Source of the DNA: Chryseolinea soli
GTDB lineage: Bacteria; Bacteroidota; Bacteroidia; Cytophagales; Cyclobacteriaceae
DNA length: 64,000 bases
NCBI RefSeq assembly: GCF_003589925.1
Contig: NZ_CP032382.1
Coordinates: 248,001 to 312,000, forward strand
Reading direction: 5' to 3'
Position 1 is the stretch's first letter; every line of letters starts with the position of its first letter. Below are positions 36,109 through 44,353 of the stretch, piece by piece. Position numbers and translations under genes: made by a program. The notes under the pieces were generated by a model. It saw nothing but the letters and a program-made list of their open reading frames with translations, was not told the origin of the DNA and made no database searches.

Positions 36109-39100
36109 ATGAAACTTGCCAGGTTGCTCCTGTTAGTGGTGATGTGTGTGACCGCCGCTGAGCCCTTGTTTTCCCAAAACAAAAAGTTTGACAAAAGCCT
36201 CAAAAAGGTCGATGCCAGCTACGCTTCCGGAAGTTTTGCGAAGGCTTCTAGCGGGCTTGAAAAACTAAAGAAATCCGTCGTGGCAAAAATGGGGCAACAA
36301 AATGCCTACATGCCCGGCTTGCTGCTGCGCGAAGCCCGCATCAACCTGGCTTCGGGCATGCTCACCGACTTTGACAAAACGCTGGCGGATGCCCTGGCCA
36401 ACAGCCAGACCATGTATGGCGACAACAGCGCAACCTATGCCGGCAACCTCATCGACGTGGCCGAGATCTACAACGAATACGGCAACTTTCGGGTAAGCCG
36501 CGAATACCTGGAAAAAGCTAAGGAACTGCTCACAAAGACCAATCAGTATTCGGATGCGCTAAAAGGACGCGTGGCATTGGCCGAAGCCGAAGCCATGACA
36601 GGCCAGGGCTTTTGCAACGACGCGGTGGCTACACTGCGCAGCGTGGAGAGCTATTTCGCAGGTCGCGCGGTAGAGAAAGAGACCAAGGTGGATGGCGCAA
36701 CCATCAAAACCGTGCGGGTACCCGACGAAGAATTATTGTTCCGCTACACCAGCTATGCACGCCTGCTCACCCTGACCGCCAACGCCTACGCCAAAAAAGG
36801 AAACCTCCTTTCGGCCGACTCCGCTTTTAAAGCAGCGCAAGTGTGGATCCGAAAAAACCAACGCTTCATGGGCGAGACCAGCCTGTATTTGGTGCAAAAC
36901 AATTTCCTCTACGCCCGCATGCTGGTGGACAACGGCAACGAGCATCGCGAGAATGACCTCGAATTCGACAACCTGTTGAACGATCTGAAACGCCGCGCCA
37001 ATCCCACCTACACCCTGGGCCACGACATTTATCTCGCCTATCTCCACCAAATGCTGGAAGAAGAAAATCGCGCCCGCTACCTGAACGTGAAGCTCGAGTA
37101 CGAGAAGATGATCGACAAGTATTTTCCGAAAACAAGCCTCGTGCGCATCAACCTGAAAGCGGTAGAGTTTGATTCAAAATTTCAGCGCGACAAAACCAAA
37201 GACCTGGAAACAGACGCCATCGCCCTCATCAAATCGAAATCGCTTCCCAAAAATTATCGCACCACCGAACGCACGTTGAATTTTTTGTATGAAGTGGCGC
37301 TGCGCGAGAAACGCTACACCAACGCCGAGAGCTACCTCACACAGATCTCAGAAATTCAGAAAGAACTTTATGGCGAAACGTCGCCGGAATATCATCTCTC
37401 CCTGATCCGGCTGGCCGGTTTCTATCTCGACTATACCAACAAGATCGACGAAGCCTCCAAGATCTATGAAGAAAGCTATGCCAAGATCGTCTCGAAGGAA
37501 ATCGGCCCCTGGCACAAAGACAACCTCAACATCCTGAACCACCTGGCAACGTTGTATGAATACGCCGACAAGTACGCACTCGCCAGCGCCACGCTCGACA
37601 AGGCTTCGGACGTAGCGCGCTCCAAGTTCGACGACAAAGATCCTGACTACGGCGTGGAACTCGACCGTATCGCCGGATTGCAGATCAAACTCGGACAGTA
37701 CGAAAAAGCCGAAGGGAACCTGGCAAAAGCACTGACCATCCTGGAAGAATATCGCAAAGACGACGCGCGCATCGGCGACTATGTGCACGTGATCGAAACG
37801 CAAGCCAAGCTCTTCGGGATCAAAGGCCTCTTCGACGAAGCCGAAGATAACCTGGAGCGGTCGCGACGACTCATCGAGAAAGCGAAAGTGGCCGTGGGTA
37901 GCGAGCTGAGCACTGCGGAAGAGTTGACGGCACTGTTCATCCAACTGGGACGCTATTCGGAAGCCGACCGTTTGCTGAACACGCAAATCCCCGAATACGA
38001 ACTGCTTTATGGTAACACCTCCTTGCGCCTCATCGAGCCCCTGGTGAACAAAGGACGCCTCGCCCTGGCCAAAGGCGACTACACCGAGGCCGAACGCATT
38101 GCCCTGCGCGCCAACCAACTCGCCACGAAATCCTATGGCGAGATCTCGACCAAGACCGCCCCGACACAAAAATTGCTCAGTGACATTTATTATACGCTGG
38201 GCGACTACGACAAAGCCGAAAAGAATGTGATCAAGGCCGTCGCCAGCCAGGAAAAACAATTTGGAAGAAATCACGTGGAGGTGGCCAAATCGCTCTCGCA
38301 ACTGGCCCTCATCAAGTTCTACAAAGGCGACAAGCCGAAGGAAGTTGAAAAGCTCATGCTGGAGTCGCGCGACATCATGGCGGCCAAGCTGGGCAAGGAC
38401 AACCCCCAGTATGCCGAGATCCTGAAGAACGTTGCCGTCCTCTACATCTCCGAAAAGAAATTCGATCTCGCCTTCAACTCGCTCACGGTGGCCGAAGGCA
38501 TTTGGCGCACAAAGACGGGCACCAAGAACAACATCAACGCCGCCGGGATCTATACGCTGACCGGCGATGTTTACTATCAATTGAAGAACTATAAGAAGGC
38601 GGAAGAATTCTACAACCAATCGAAAAACCTGTACGAGAAATTCTTCAGCATTACCCACCCCGAGTATGTGAAGGTGATGTCGAAATTGAGCAAGGTGGCC
38701 TACATGCAGAAGGATTACAAGCGCTCAAAACGCCTCATCGAAGAATCGCTCACCAACTACGAAAGCTTTATCAAACAATACTTCCCCGCCCTGAGTGAAC
38801 GCGAAAAGGCAAAGTACTGGAACACCATCAAAGGCGACTTCGAATTCTACAACACGCTTGCGCTGAGCAACCTCGACGACTTCAAAGACCTGTCGGGGAA
38901 AGTATACAACTATCAATTGCTCACGAAGGCCCTACTGCTCAGTTCGTCTATCAAAATACGCGAACGCATCCTCAACAGCACCGACGACCAGTTGAAGATG
39001 CAATACAGCACGTGGGTACAAAAGAAGGAACTCCTCACCCTGGCATTGTCCATGAGCGCCACGCAACTGGTAGAGAACGGCATCGACCCCGCGGCGCTGC

Positions 39101-40332
39101 AACAGGAAGTGGAGCGGCTGGAGAAAGACCTCAGCCAGCGTTCGGAGTTGTTCGGCCAGAGTTTTGAGAACAAGCGCGTCACCTACGATGATGTGAAGAA
39201 AGCGCTGAAGCCCAATGAAGCGGCCATCGAAATGGTGCGCTACCGTTATTTTAATCACGACTTCACCGACTCGGTTATTTATGCGGCGTTATACCTGAAA
39301 CCCGACTTCTCCCGACCTAAGGCCATCCTGATCAAAGACGGCAAAAAGCTGGAGACGCGCTATTTCAAATTCTATCGCAACGCCATCACCGGCAAAGTGC
39401 CCGACGAAGTTTCGTATGGCGTGTTCTGGAAACCCATTCAGGATGAGGTCGGCCAATCGGCCACCATCTATCTTTCTGCCGATGGCATCTACAACCAGAT
39501 CAACCTCGAAGCCATTCCCACACCCGATGGCAAATACGTGATCGACAACGCCAACATCGTGCTGGTGAGCAACACGAAAGATCTTTACATCCGGAAGATA
39601 AAATCAAAACAAAGCCCCTCCGAAAACACCGCCTCCATGTTTGGCAACCCCACCTTCTACGCAGCAGCCACGGGCGACCAATCCATTTCATCGCTACCCG
39701 GCACGGAAAAAGAAGTGACGCAGTTGCAATTCATCCTGAAACAAAAAGGCTGGATCACCGCCGAATATGTGGAACAAACCGCGTCGGAAGAAAATGTAAA
39801 GGAGATGAACAGCCCCAAGATCTTTCACATTGCCACACACGGATTTTACCGTCCTACCGTGCAGGCAACATTGGAGGATGAACTACAAGGCAGCGAAGCC
39901 GCCCTAAATCAAAACCCGCTGATGCGCACCGGCCTCTTGCTGCGCGGTGCCGGCGACTTGATGGAGAAGACAGAATACAACTACAACATGGAAAACGGCA
40001 TCCTCACCGCCTATGAAGCCATGAGCCTGAACCTCGACAAGACCGACCTGGTGGTGCTGAGCGCCTGCGAAACCGGTTTAGGTGATCTCGAGGCGGGCGA
40101 AGGTGTATATGGCCTGCAACGCGCTTTCCTCGTGGCCGGCGCCAAGGTACTTATCATGAGCATGTTCAAAGTAGACGATGACGCCACCCAAAAGCTGATG
40201 CTAAAGTTCTACCAAAAATGGCTCAACTCCGCCAACCTCCGTCAAAGCTTTATTGATGCAAAAAAAGAGATCCGGGTCGAGTATCCCGAGCCTATCTATT
40301 GGGGTGCCTTCATGATGATCGGGCTGGATTGA
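36109..40332 (+). CDS. Secreted TPR-repeat protein with C-terminal CHAT (caspase-like) protease domain
   Basis: A 1407-residue protein: signal peptide (MKLARLLLLVVMCVTAAEPL), then about 900 residues of helical TPR units (for example GQYEKAEGNLAKALTILEEY and YYTLGDYDKAEKNVIKAV), a coiled region, and a C-terminal CHAT domain (about 1080-1407). The caspase-like catalytic pair is intact: His1244 in FHIATHGFY and Cys1320 in VLSACETGLG, followed by GVYGLQRAFLVAGAKVLIMS. CHAT domains are clan CD peptidases related to separase and caspase, and TPR-CHAT proteins can be gated proteases, as in Craspase. This one carries a signal peptide, so it would act outside the cytoplasm. Target and activation are unknown. 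It is 95 bp after mutB and ends at repeat copy C. Confidence 0.85.
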   Translation: MKLARLLLLVVMCVTAAEPLFSQNKKFDKSLKKVDASYASGSFAKASSGLEKLKKSVVAKMGQQNAYMPGLLLREARINLASGMLTDFDKTLADALANSQTMYGDNSATYAGNLIDVAEIYNEYGNFRVSREYLEKAKELLTKTNQYSDALKGRVALAEAEAMTGQGFCNDAVATLRSVESYFAGRAVEKETKVDGATIKTVRVPDEELLFRYTSYARLLTLTANAYAKKGNLLSADSAFKAAQVWIRKNQRFMGETSLYLVQNNFLYARMLVDNGNEHRENDLEFDNLLNDLKRRANPTYTLGHDIYLAYLHQMLEEENRARYLNVKLEYEKMIDKYFPKTSLVRINLKAVEFDSKFQRDKTKDLETDAIALIKSKSLPKNYRTTERTLNFLYEVALREKRYTNAESYLTQISEIQKELYGETSPEYHLSLIRLAGFYLDYTNKIDEASKIYEESYAKIVSKEIGPWHKDNLNILNHLATLYEYADKYALASATLDKASDVARSKFDDKDPDYGVELDRIAGLQIKLGQYEKAEGNLAKALTILEEYRKDDARIGDYVHVIETQAKLFGIKGLFDEAEDNLERSRRLIEKAKVAVGSELSTAEELTALFIQLGRYSEADRLLNTQIPEYELLYGNTSLRLIEPLVNKGRLALAKGDYTEAERIALRANQLATKSYGEISTKTAPTQKLLSDIYYTLGDYDKAEKNVIKAVASQEKQFGRNHVEVAKSLSQLALIKFYKGDKPKEVEKLMLESRDIMAAKLGKDNPQYAEILKNVAVLYISEKKFDLAFNSLTVAEGIWRTKTGTKNNINAAGIYTLTGDVYYQLKNYKKAEEFYNQSKNLYEKFFSITHPEYVKVMSKLSKVAYMQKDYKRSKRLIEESLTNYESFIKQYFPALSEREKAKYWNTIKGDFEFYNTLALSNLDDFKDLSGKVYNYQLLTKALLLSSSIKIRERILNSTDDQLKMQYSTWVQKKELLTLALSMSATQLVENGIDPAALQQEVERLEKDLSQRSELFGQSFENKRVTYDDVKKALKPNEAAIEMVRYRYFNHDFTDSVIYAALYLKPDFSRPKAILIKDGKKLETRYFKFYRNAITGKVPDEVSYGVFWKPIQDEVGQSATIYLSADGIYNQINLEAIPTPDGKYVIDNANIVLVSNTKDLYIRKIKSKQSPSENTASMFGNPTFYAAATGDQSISSLPGTEKEVTQLQFILKQKGWITAEYVEQTASEENVKEMNSPKIFHIATHGFYRPTVQATLEDELQGSEAALNQNPLMRTGLLLRGAGDLMEKTEYNYNMENGILTAYEAMSLNLDKTDLVVLSACETGLGDLEAGEGVYGLQRAFLVAGAKVLIMSMFKVDDDATQKLMLKFYQKWLNSANLRQSFIDAKKEIRVEYPEPIYWGAFMMIGLD

Positions 40333-40368
40333 CAAGGCAAGTCGCGGAACTCGAAAGTTGAACCGCAG

Positions 40369-40448
40369 TGGCGCAAAGAAAGACGCAAGGTTCCGCTGCG
40401 TTGACTTTGCGCCTCTGCGTCTTTCTTCGCTCGCCGAAGCTTTAGCGA
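40369..40448. repeat. Dispersed palindromic repeat, copy C
   Basis: The best-preserved copy. AAGAAAGACGCA (40376-40387) pairs perfectly with TGCGTCTTTCTT (40416-40427), with further GCGCAAAG/CTTTGCGC matches, and the core TCGCCGAAGCTTTAGCGA (40431-40448) follows. It lies between the convergent ends of the CHAT and hflX genes and is a plausible bidirectional terminator. Confidence 0.8.
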
Positions 40449-40534
40449 GGTGAGGCGGTGAAAAATTTCTCTCGAAATTACAAATCAGTCCTCCACGAAT
40501 GGCCTACACCTGCTCCTGCGGCCACGGCGCGAAC

Positions 40535-41704
40535 TCATAGCCGTCTTTTGAAAAAGTTGGGAAAGATCTGGACGTGCTTCTGCTTGATCTCTTCAAACAT
40601 CATGCGTTTCAACCCCGTGATGTTTTCGTTTTTTGTGGCCGACACAAAAATGACGTGCTCATACCCCATCTCGCGATAGTAGCCTTTCCGTTCTTCGAGA
40701 TCTACTTCGGGATGTTGTTTTTTATACAGATCGATCTTGTTCAACACCAGGATCGTGGTGATGTTCGCCGCCCCGATCTCCTGCAATGTCTTAGATACTA
40801 CTTCGATCTGGTTGTCGTGAAAAGGATGTGCGAAGTCCACGACGTGGAGCAACAAGTCGGCCTCGCGCACTTCATCCAGCGTGGATTTGAATGATTCAAT
40901 CAGGTGGTGGGGCAGCTTGCGGATGAATCCTACCGTATCGGAAAGCAGGAAGGGTACGTTGCCAAACGTTACTTTGCGCACGGTGGCATCGACGGTCGCA
41001 AACAATTTGTTTTCGGCCAGCACCCCGGAGCCCGACAGCAGATTCATCAGGGTGGATTTGCCTACGTTGGTATAGCCCACCAGCGCCACCCGCACGACGT
41101 TGCCGCGCGATTTGCGTTGGGTGATCTTTTGCTTTTCGATCTTCTCCAGCTTGTCTTTCAGGATGCTGATTTGGTTCCGGATGTTCCGGCGGTCGGTCTC
41201 GATTTCGCGCTCACCGGCACCCCCCCGGGTTCCCGTTCCCCCGCGTTGCCGTTCCAAGTGGGTCCACATCCGGGTTAGGCGGGGCAATAAATATTGGTTT
41301 CGGGCCAATTCCACCTGGGTGCGCGCCTGCGCGGTTTGCGCACGAAACAGGAAAATATCGAGAATAAGAAGGCTGCGGTCGTAGATCCGTACTTTGGGTT
41401 CGTCGGCGTCGCTGGTATTGAATTCCTTTTCCAGGTTGCGTAGCTGCGAGGGCGTGAGATCCTCGTCAAAAATGATATTGTTTACCTTTTTTACGGTCAC
41501 AAATTCCTTGATCTCCGCCAGCTTGCCTTTGCCCACAAACGTCCGGGAATCGGGGTGGGGAAGATTTTGCACAAATTGTTTAATGGTCTTCACGCCAGCC
41601 GTTTCGGCCAGGAAGGCGAGCTCATCCAGGTGTTCCTGCGTAACCTCCTGATCCTGTGCCCCTCCCAGGGCTACCATTACAGCTGTTTTTTCCTTAACTG
41701 TCAT
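40535..41704 (-). CDS. hflX: Ribosome-associated GTPase HflX
   Basis: A 389-residue HflX-family GTPase. The N-terminal HflX domain has VQNLPHPDSRTFVGKGKLAE and FDEDLTPSQLRNLE; a glycine-rich GGTGTRGGAGERE loop links to the helical part. The G domain has G1 GYTNVGKSTLMN, G3 DTVGFIRKLPHHLIESF and G4 NKID. HflX binds the 50S subunit and splits stalled or heat-damaged ribosomes. The ATG at 41704 gives the usual N terminus; an in-frame ATG at 41776 adds 24 unlikely residues. The gene is divergent from the polysaccharide gene run across 177 bp. Confidence 0.95.
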   Translation of the reverse strand: MTVKEKTAVMVALGGAQDQEVTQEHLDELAFLAETAGVKTIKQFVQNLPHPDSRTFVGKGKLAEIKEFVTVKKVNNIIFDEDLTPSQLRNLEKEFNTSDADEPKVRIYDRSLLILDIFLFRAQTAQARTQVELARNQYLLPRLTRMWTHLERQRGGTGTRGGAGEREIETDRRNIRNQISILKDKLEKIEKQKITQRKSRGNVVRVALVGYTNVGKSTLMNLLSGSGVLAENKLFATVDATVRKVTFGNVPFLLSDTVGFIRKLPHHLIESFKSTLDEVREADLLLHVVDFAHPFHDNQIEVVSKTLQEIGAANITTILVLNKIDLYKKQHPEVDLEERKGYYREMGYEHVIFVSATKNENITGLKRMMFEEIKQKHVQIFPNFFKRRL

Positions 41705-41881
41705 TCGTTTTTTACTTAGCGTCAAACATAACGGATAAATTTTAAAGTAAGTTTTAGGGCGCCTGTTACTTTTCATACCTTTGGTGAATCTAAACCAGAG
41801 ATATTTAGAGAAAACCTGATTTTTCGACCACTAGTCGGATTTAGGATCGGATAAAATTCTCACAATCAGAGCCCAGAGAGG

Positions 41882-42994
41882 ATGAGAGTCGCGATCGTAT
41901 TAAACACATCCTGGAATATCTTTAATTTCAGGATGAATTTTGTGCGCGCCCTGCAGATGCAAGGCCACGAAGTACACACCATAGCCCCGGTGGATGAATT
42001 CACGCACCTGCTTACCGAAGCCGGTTGCATTCATCACCCGGTAAAAATGGATAGCCGGGGTGCCAACCCCATAAAGGATTCGGCCTTGATCGCCGAGCTC
42101 TTCTTCATCTATCGCAAGGTTAAGCCGGATATTATTCTCCACTACACCATCAAACCCAACGTTTACGGCACCCTGGCGGCCAGTATGCTTGGAATTCCCG
42201 TCATCAATAACGTTTGCGGTCTGGGCACGGTCTTCCTGAAAGATAACATCGTGTCGGCCATCGCCATGTTGCTCTACAAGATCAGTTTCCGGTTCGCCGG
42301 CAAGGTGTTCTTCCAAAACCCTGACGATCTGAAGCTCTTCCTCGACAAAAAACTCGTGCCTGCCAAAGCCGTCGACATCCTGCCCGGTTCGGGCATCGAC
42401 CTGAAACGCTTCCAACCCACGCCGTTCAAACGAAATGAAAAATTCACGTTCCTGCTCATCTCCCGCCTGATCACCGACAAAGGTGTGATCGAGTATATCG
42501 ACGCGGTCCGGAAATTGAAGGGCAAGGGCATCGATGCACATTTCCAGGTGCTGGGCGCGAAAGACCCCTTGCATAAGCGCGGCATTCAACTGGATGTTAT
42601 CCAGGAATGGATCGACAGCGGCACCATAGAATACCTGGGCACTACCAATGATGTACGCGATTTTATAAACAATGCCGACTGCGTCGTGCTGCCCTCCTAT
42701 CGCGAAGGCACGCCCCGCACGCTGCTGGAAGCCGCGAGCTCATCCAAACCCATCATCGCCACCGACGTGCCGGGATGTAATCACGTGGTCAAAGACGACT
42801 TCAACGGATTCCTCTGCCGCCTGAAAGATGCCGACGATCTGGCCGAAAAAATGAAGCGCATGGCCGGTCTGGCCGATGAGAAACTGAAGGCCTTCGGCAA
42901 GAATGGACGGGCAAAGATGGAGGCAGAATATGATGAATCTCTTGTCATAAACAAGTATCTTGCGGCCTTGTCGGATTTTCGGCAAGCATCCTAA
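41882..42994 (+). CDS. Glycosyltransferase family 4 (PglA/CapM-like)
   Basis: A 370-residue GT-B glycosyltransferase. The N-terminal acceptor domain starts MRVAIVLNTSWNIFNFRMNF, and GIPVINNVCGLGTVF matches the PglA/CapM group of hexosaminyltransferases acting on undecaprenyl-linked sugars. The donor domain has FLLISRLITDKGVIEYIDAV and the EX7E motif in YREGTPRTLLEAASSSKPII. No membrane helix is obvious, so it is likely membrane-peripheral. It is the first gene of a ten-gene plus-strand run, 16 bp before rfbC. It probably adds a sugar during assembly of a surface polysaccharide; donor and acceptor are not readable. Confidence 0.88.
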   Translation: MRVAIVLNTSWNIFNFRMNFVRALQMQGHEVHTIAPVDEFTHLLTEAGCIHHPVKMDSRGANPIKDSALIAELFFIYRKVKPDIILHYTIKPNVYGTLAASMLGIPVINNVCGLGTVFLKDNIVSAIAMLLYKISFRFAGKVFFQNPDDLKLFLDKKLVPAKAVDILPGSGIDLKRFQPTPFKRNEKFTFLLISRLITDKGVIEYIDAVRKLKGKGIDAHFQVLGAKDPLHKRGIQLDVIQEWIDSGTIEYLGTTNDVRDFINNADCVVLPSYREGTPRTLLEAASSSKPIIATDVPGCNHVVKDDFNGFLCRLKDADDLAEKMKRMAGLADEKLKAFGKNGRAKMEAEYDESLVINKYLAALSDFRQAS

Positions 42995-43010
42995 CCCAAC
43001 GATACCCTTC

Positions 43011-43562
43011 ATGGAAGTCAAAGCAACCGGGATAGAAGGTCTGGTGGAAATTATTCCTACCCTCTACAAAGACGATCGAGGCTGGTTTTACGAGTTCTAC
43101 AAAGAAGATACCTTCAGCAAGCACAACCTCAACTATCGGTTTGTCCAGGAAAACACCTCCTTTTCAAAAAAAGGCGTCATCCGCGGATTGCATATGCAAC
43201 GGGCGCCATACGCCCAGGCCAAGCTGGTGACCGTGCTCTCCGGAAAAGTGCTCGACGTGGTGGTGGACCTGCGCTCCGGTTCGAAGACCTTCGGACAAGT
43301 GTATTACTATATCCTGGACGGAGAGCGCCGTAACATGCTGATGGTGCCCGAGGGATTTGTCCACGGGTTTGCCGCCCTGGAAGACTCCGTCTTCTTCTAC
43401 AAATGCTCCAACCTCTACGATAAAGCCTCCGAGATCGGCGTTCGCTGGAACGATCCTGAATTGAACATTGACTGGCGCGTACAAGATCCCATCATCTCCG
43501 AGAAGGACATGGTATTGCCCACGATGGACGAATTGTTAGGAAATTCCGTAATTTCACGGTAA
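43011..43562 (+). CDS. rfbC: dTDP-4-dehydrorhamnose 3,5-epimerase-like protein (RmlC family)
   Basis: A 183-residue cupin of the RmlC family. GVIRGLHMQRAPYAQAKLV carries catalytic His61, and VLDVVVDLRSGSKTFGQVY with MVPEGFVHGFAALEDSVFFY are the other signatures. In the rhamnose pathway it epimerises dTDP-4-dehydro-6-deoxyglucose at C3 and C5. The rmlA, rmlB and rmlD partners are not in this window, so either they are elsewhere or the protein works on another nucleotide sugar. The start at 43011 follows the glycosyltransferase stop by 16 bp; the longer open frame overlaps that gene. Confidence 0.9.
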   Translation: MEVKATGIEGLVEIIPTLYKDDRGWFYEFYKEDTFSKHNLNYRFVQENTSFSKKGVIRGLHMQRAPYAQAKLVTVLSGKVLDVVVDLRSGSKTFGQVYYYILDGERRNMLMVPEGFVHGFAALEDSVFFYKCSNLYDKASEIGVRWNDPELNIDWRVQDPIISEKDMVLPTMDELLGNSVISR

Positions 43563-43580
43563 TGAACCAACGCCTTGTAC

Positions 43581-44345
43581 GTGAAACAACTATTTTTTTG
43601 GGCCTCTAACAGCGCGCTCCTTCTTTTTTGCGTCCTCCTCACTTCCTGTAGCTCGTACAAGCAGAACATCATGTTCAAAGTACCCGAGGGGACCGTATTG
43701 AAACAGCAGACCGAAGCTGCCGAAAAGAACTATGTCATCCAGATCAATGACCAATTGCAACTGGAGGTTTACACCAGCAACGGCGAACGCCTAATCGATC
43801 CCGACCGCAAGCTGTCGCCGGACAGCCCGGATCAGAAAAGCACAAAAGAATCTGAACCAACCTACCTGGTAGACGTGAATGGCGTCAGCAAATTTCCCAT
43901 GGTCGGCAGCACCAAAGTGGTAGGGCTCACCATCGGCCAGGCGGAAGAAATATTACAGCAGGCCTACGCCGTCTATTATCAGCAACCCTTTGTGAAGCTG
44001 AGATACACCAACAAGCGCGTAGTGGTGCTGGGCGCTCCCGGTGGGCAGGTCATTCCCCTGGCGAATGAGAACATGCACCTGGTAGAGGTACTGGCCCTGG
44101 CCAAAGGTGTAGGCAATGATGCCAAGGCGCATAATATCCGGGTGTTGCGCGGCAAAGAAGTGTTTGTTACCGACCTCAGCACCTTCGACGGATATCTGAA
44201 GAACAACATTGCCATGGAGCCGGGTGATGTGGTGTATGTAGAACCTATTCGCAGGCCGGTCTCGGAGGCCTTTCGCGACTATGGACCGATCGTCAGTGTC
44301 CTTACCAGCCTCACCACCCTGCTGGTCGTTATCCTGAGCCTTTAA
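43581..44345 (+). CDS. Wza/GumB-like polysaccharide export lipoprotein
   Basis: A protein of about 254 residues with a lipoprotein signal (KQLFFWASNSALLLF then LLTSC, Cys about 23). The polysaccharide-export domain starts at YVIQINDQLQLEVYTSNGER. A SLBB-type region includes GQVIPLANENMHLVEVLALA, with KAHNIRVLRGKEVFVTDLS and LEPGDVVYVEP-like text after it, and a C-terminal hydrophobic helix (VSVLTSLTTLLVVILSL) would cross the outer membrane. There is no ATG: I prefer GTG at 43581, giving MKQLFF; TTG at 43575 is the alternative. It forms the outer-membrane channel that works with the Wzc-like kinase encoded next. Confidence 0.88.
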   Translation: MKQLFFWASNSALLLFCVLLTSCSSYKQNIMFKVPEGTVLKQQTEAAEKNYVIQINDQLQLEVYTSNGERLIDPDRKLSPDSPDQKSTKESEPTYLVDVNGVSKFPMVGSTKVVGLTIGQAEEILQQAYAVYYQQPFVKLRYTNKRVVVLGAPGGQVIPLANENMHLVEVLALAKGVGNDAKAHNIRVLRGKEVFVTDLSTFDGYLKNNIAMEPGDVVYVEPIRRPVSEAFRDYGPIVSVLTSLTTLLVVILSL

Positions 44346-44353
44346 CGAAAGAA

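Noticed and set aside
37348..38658. 436-codon minus-strand open frame opposite the CHAT-TPR gene
   Set aside because: It is antisense to a clear TPR array. Its valine/phenylalanine-rich sequence is what the complement of helical charged repeats gives, and it has no domain signature.
36109..40332. TPR-CHAT protein as part of a type III-E CRISPR (Craspase-like) system
   Set aside because: No Cas7-like effector, repeat array or other cas gene is present, and the protein has a signal peptide.
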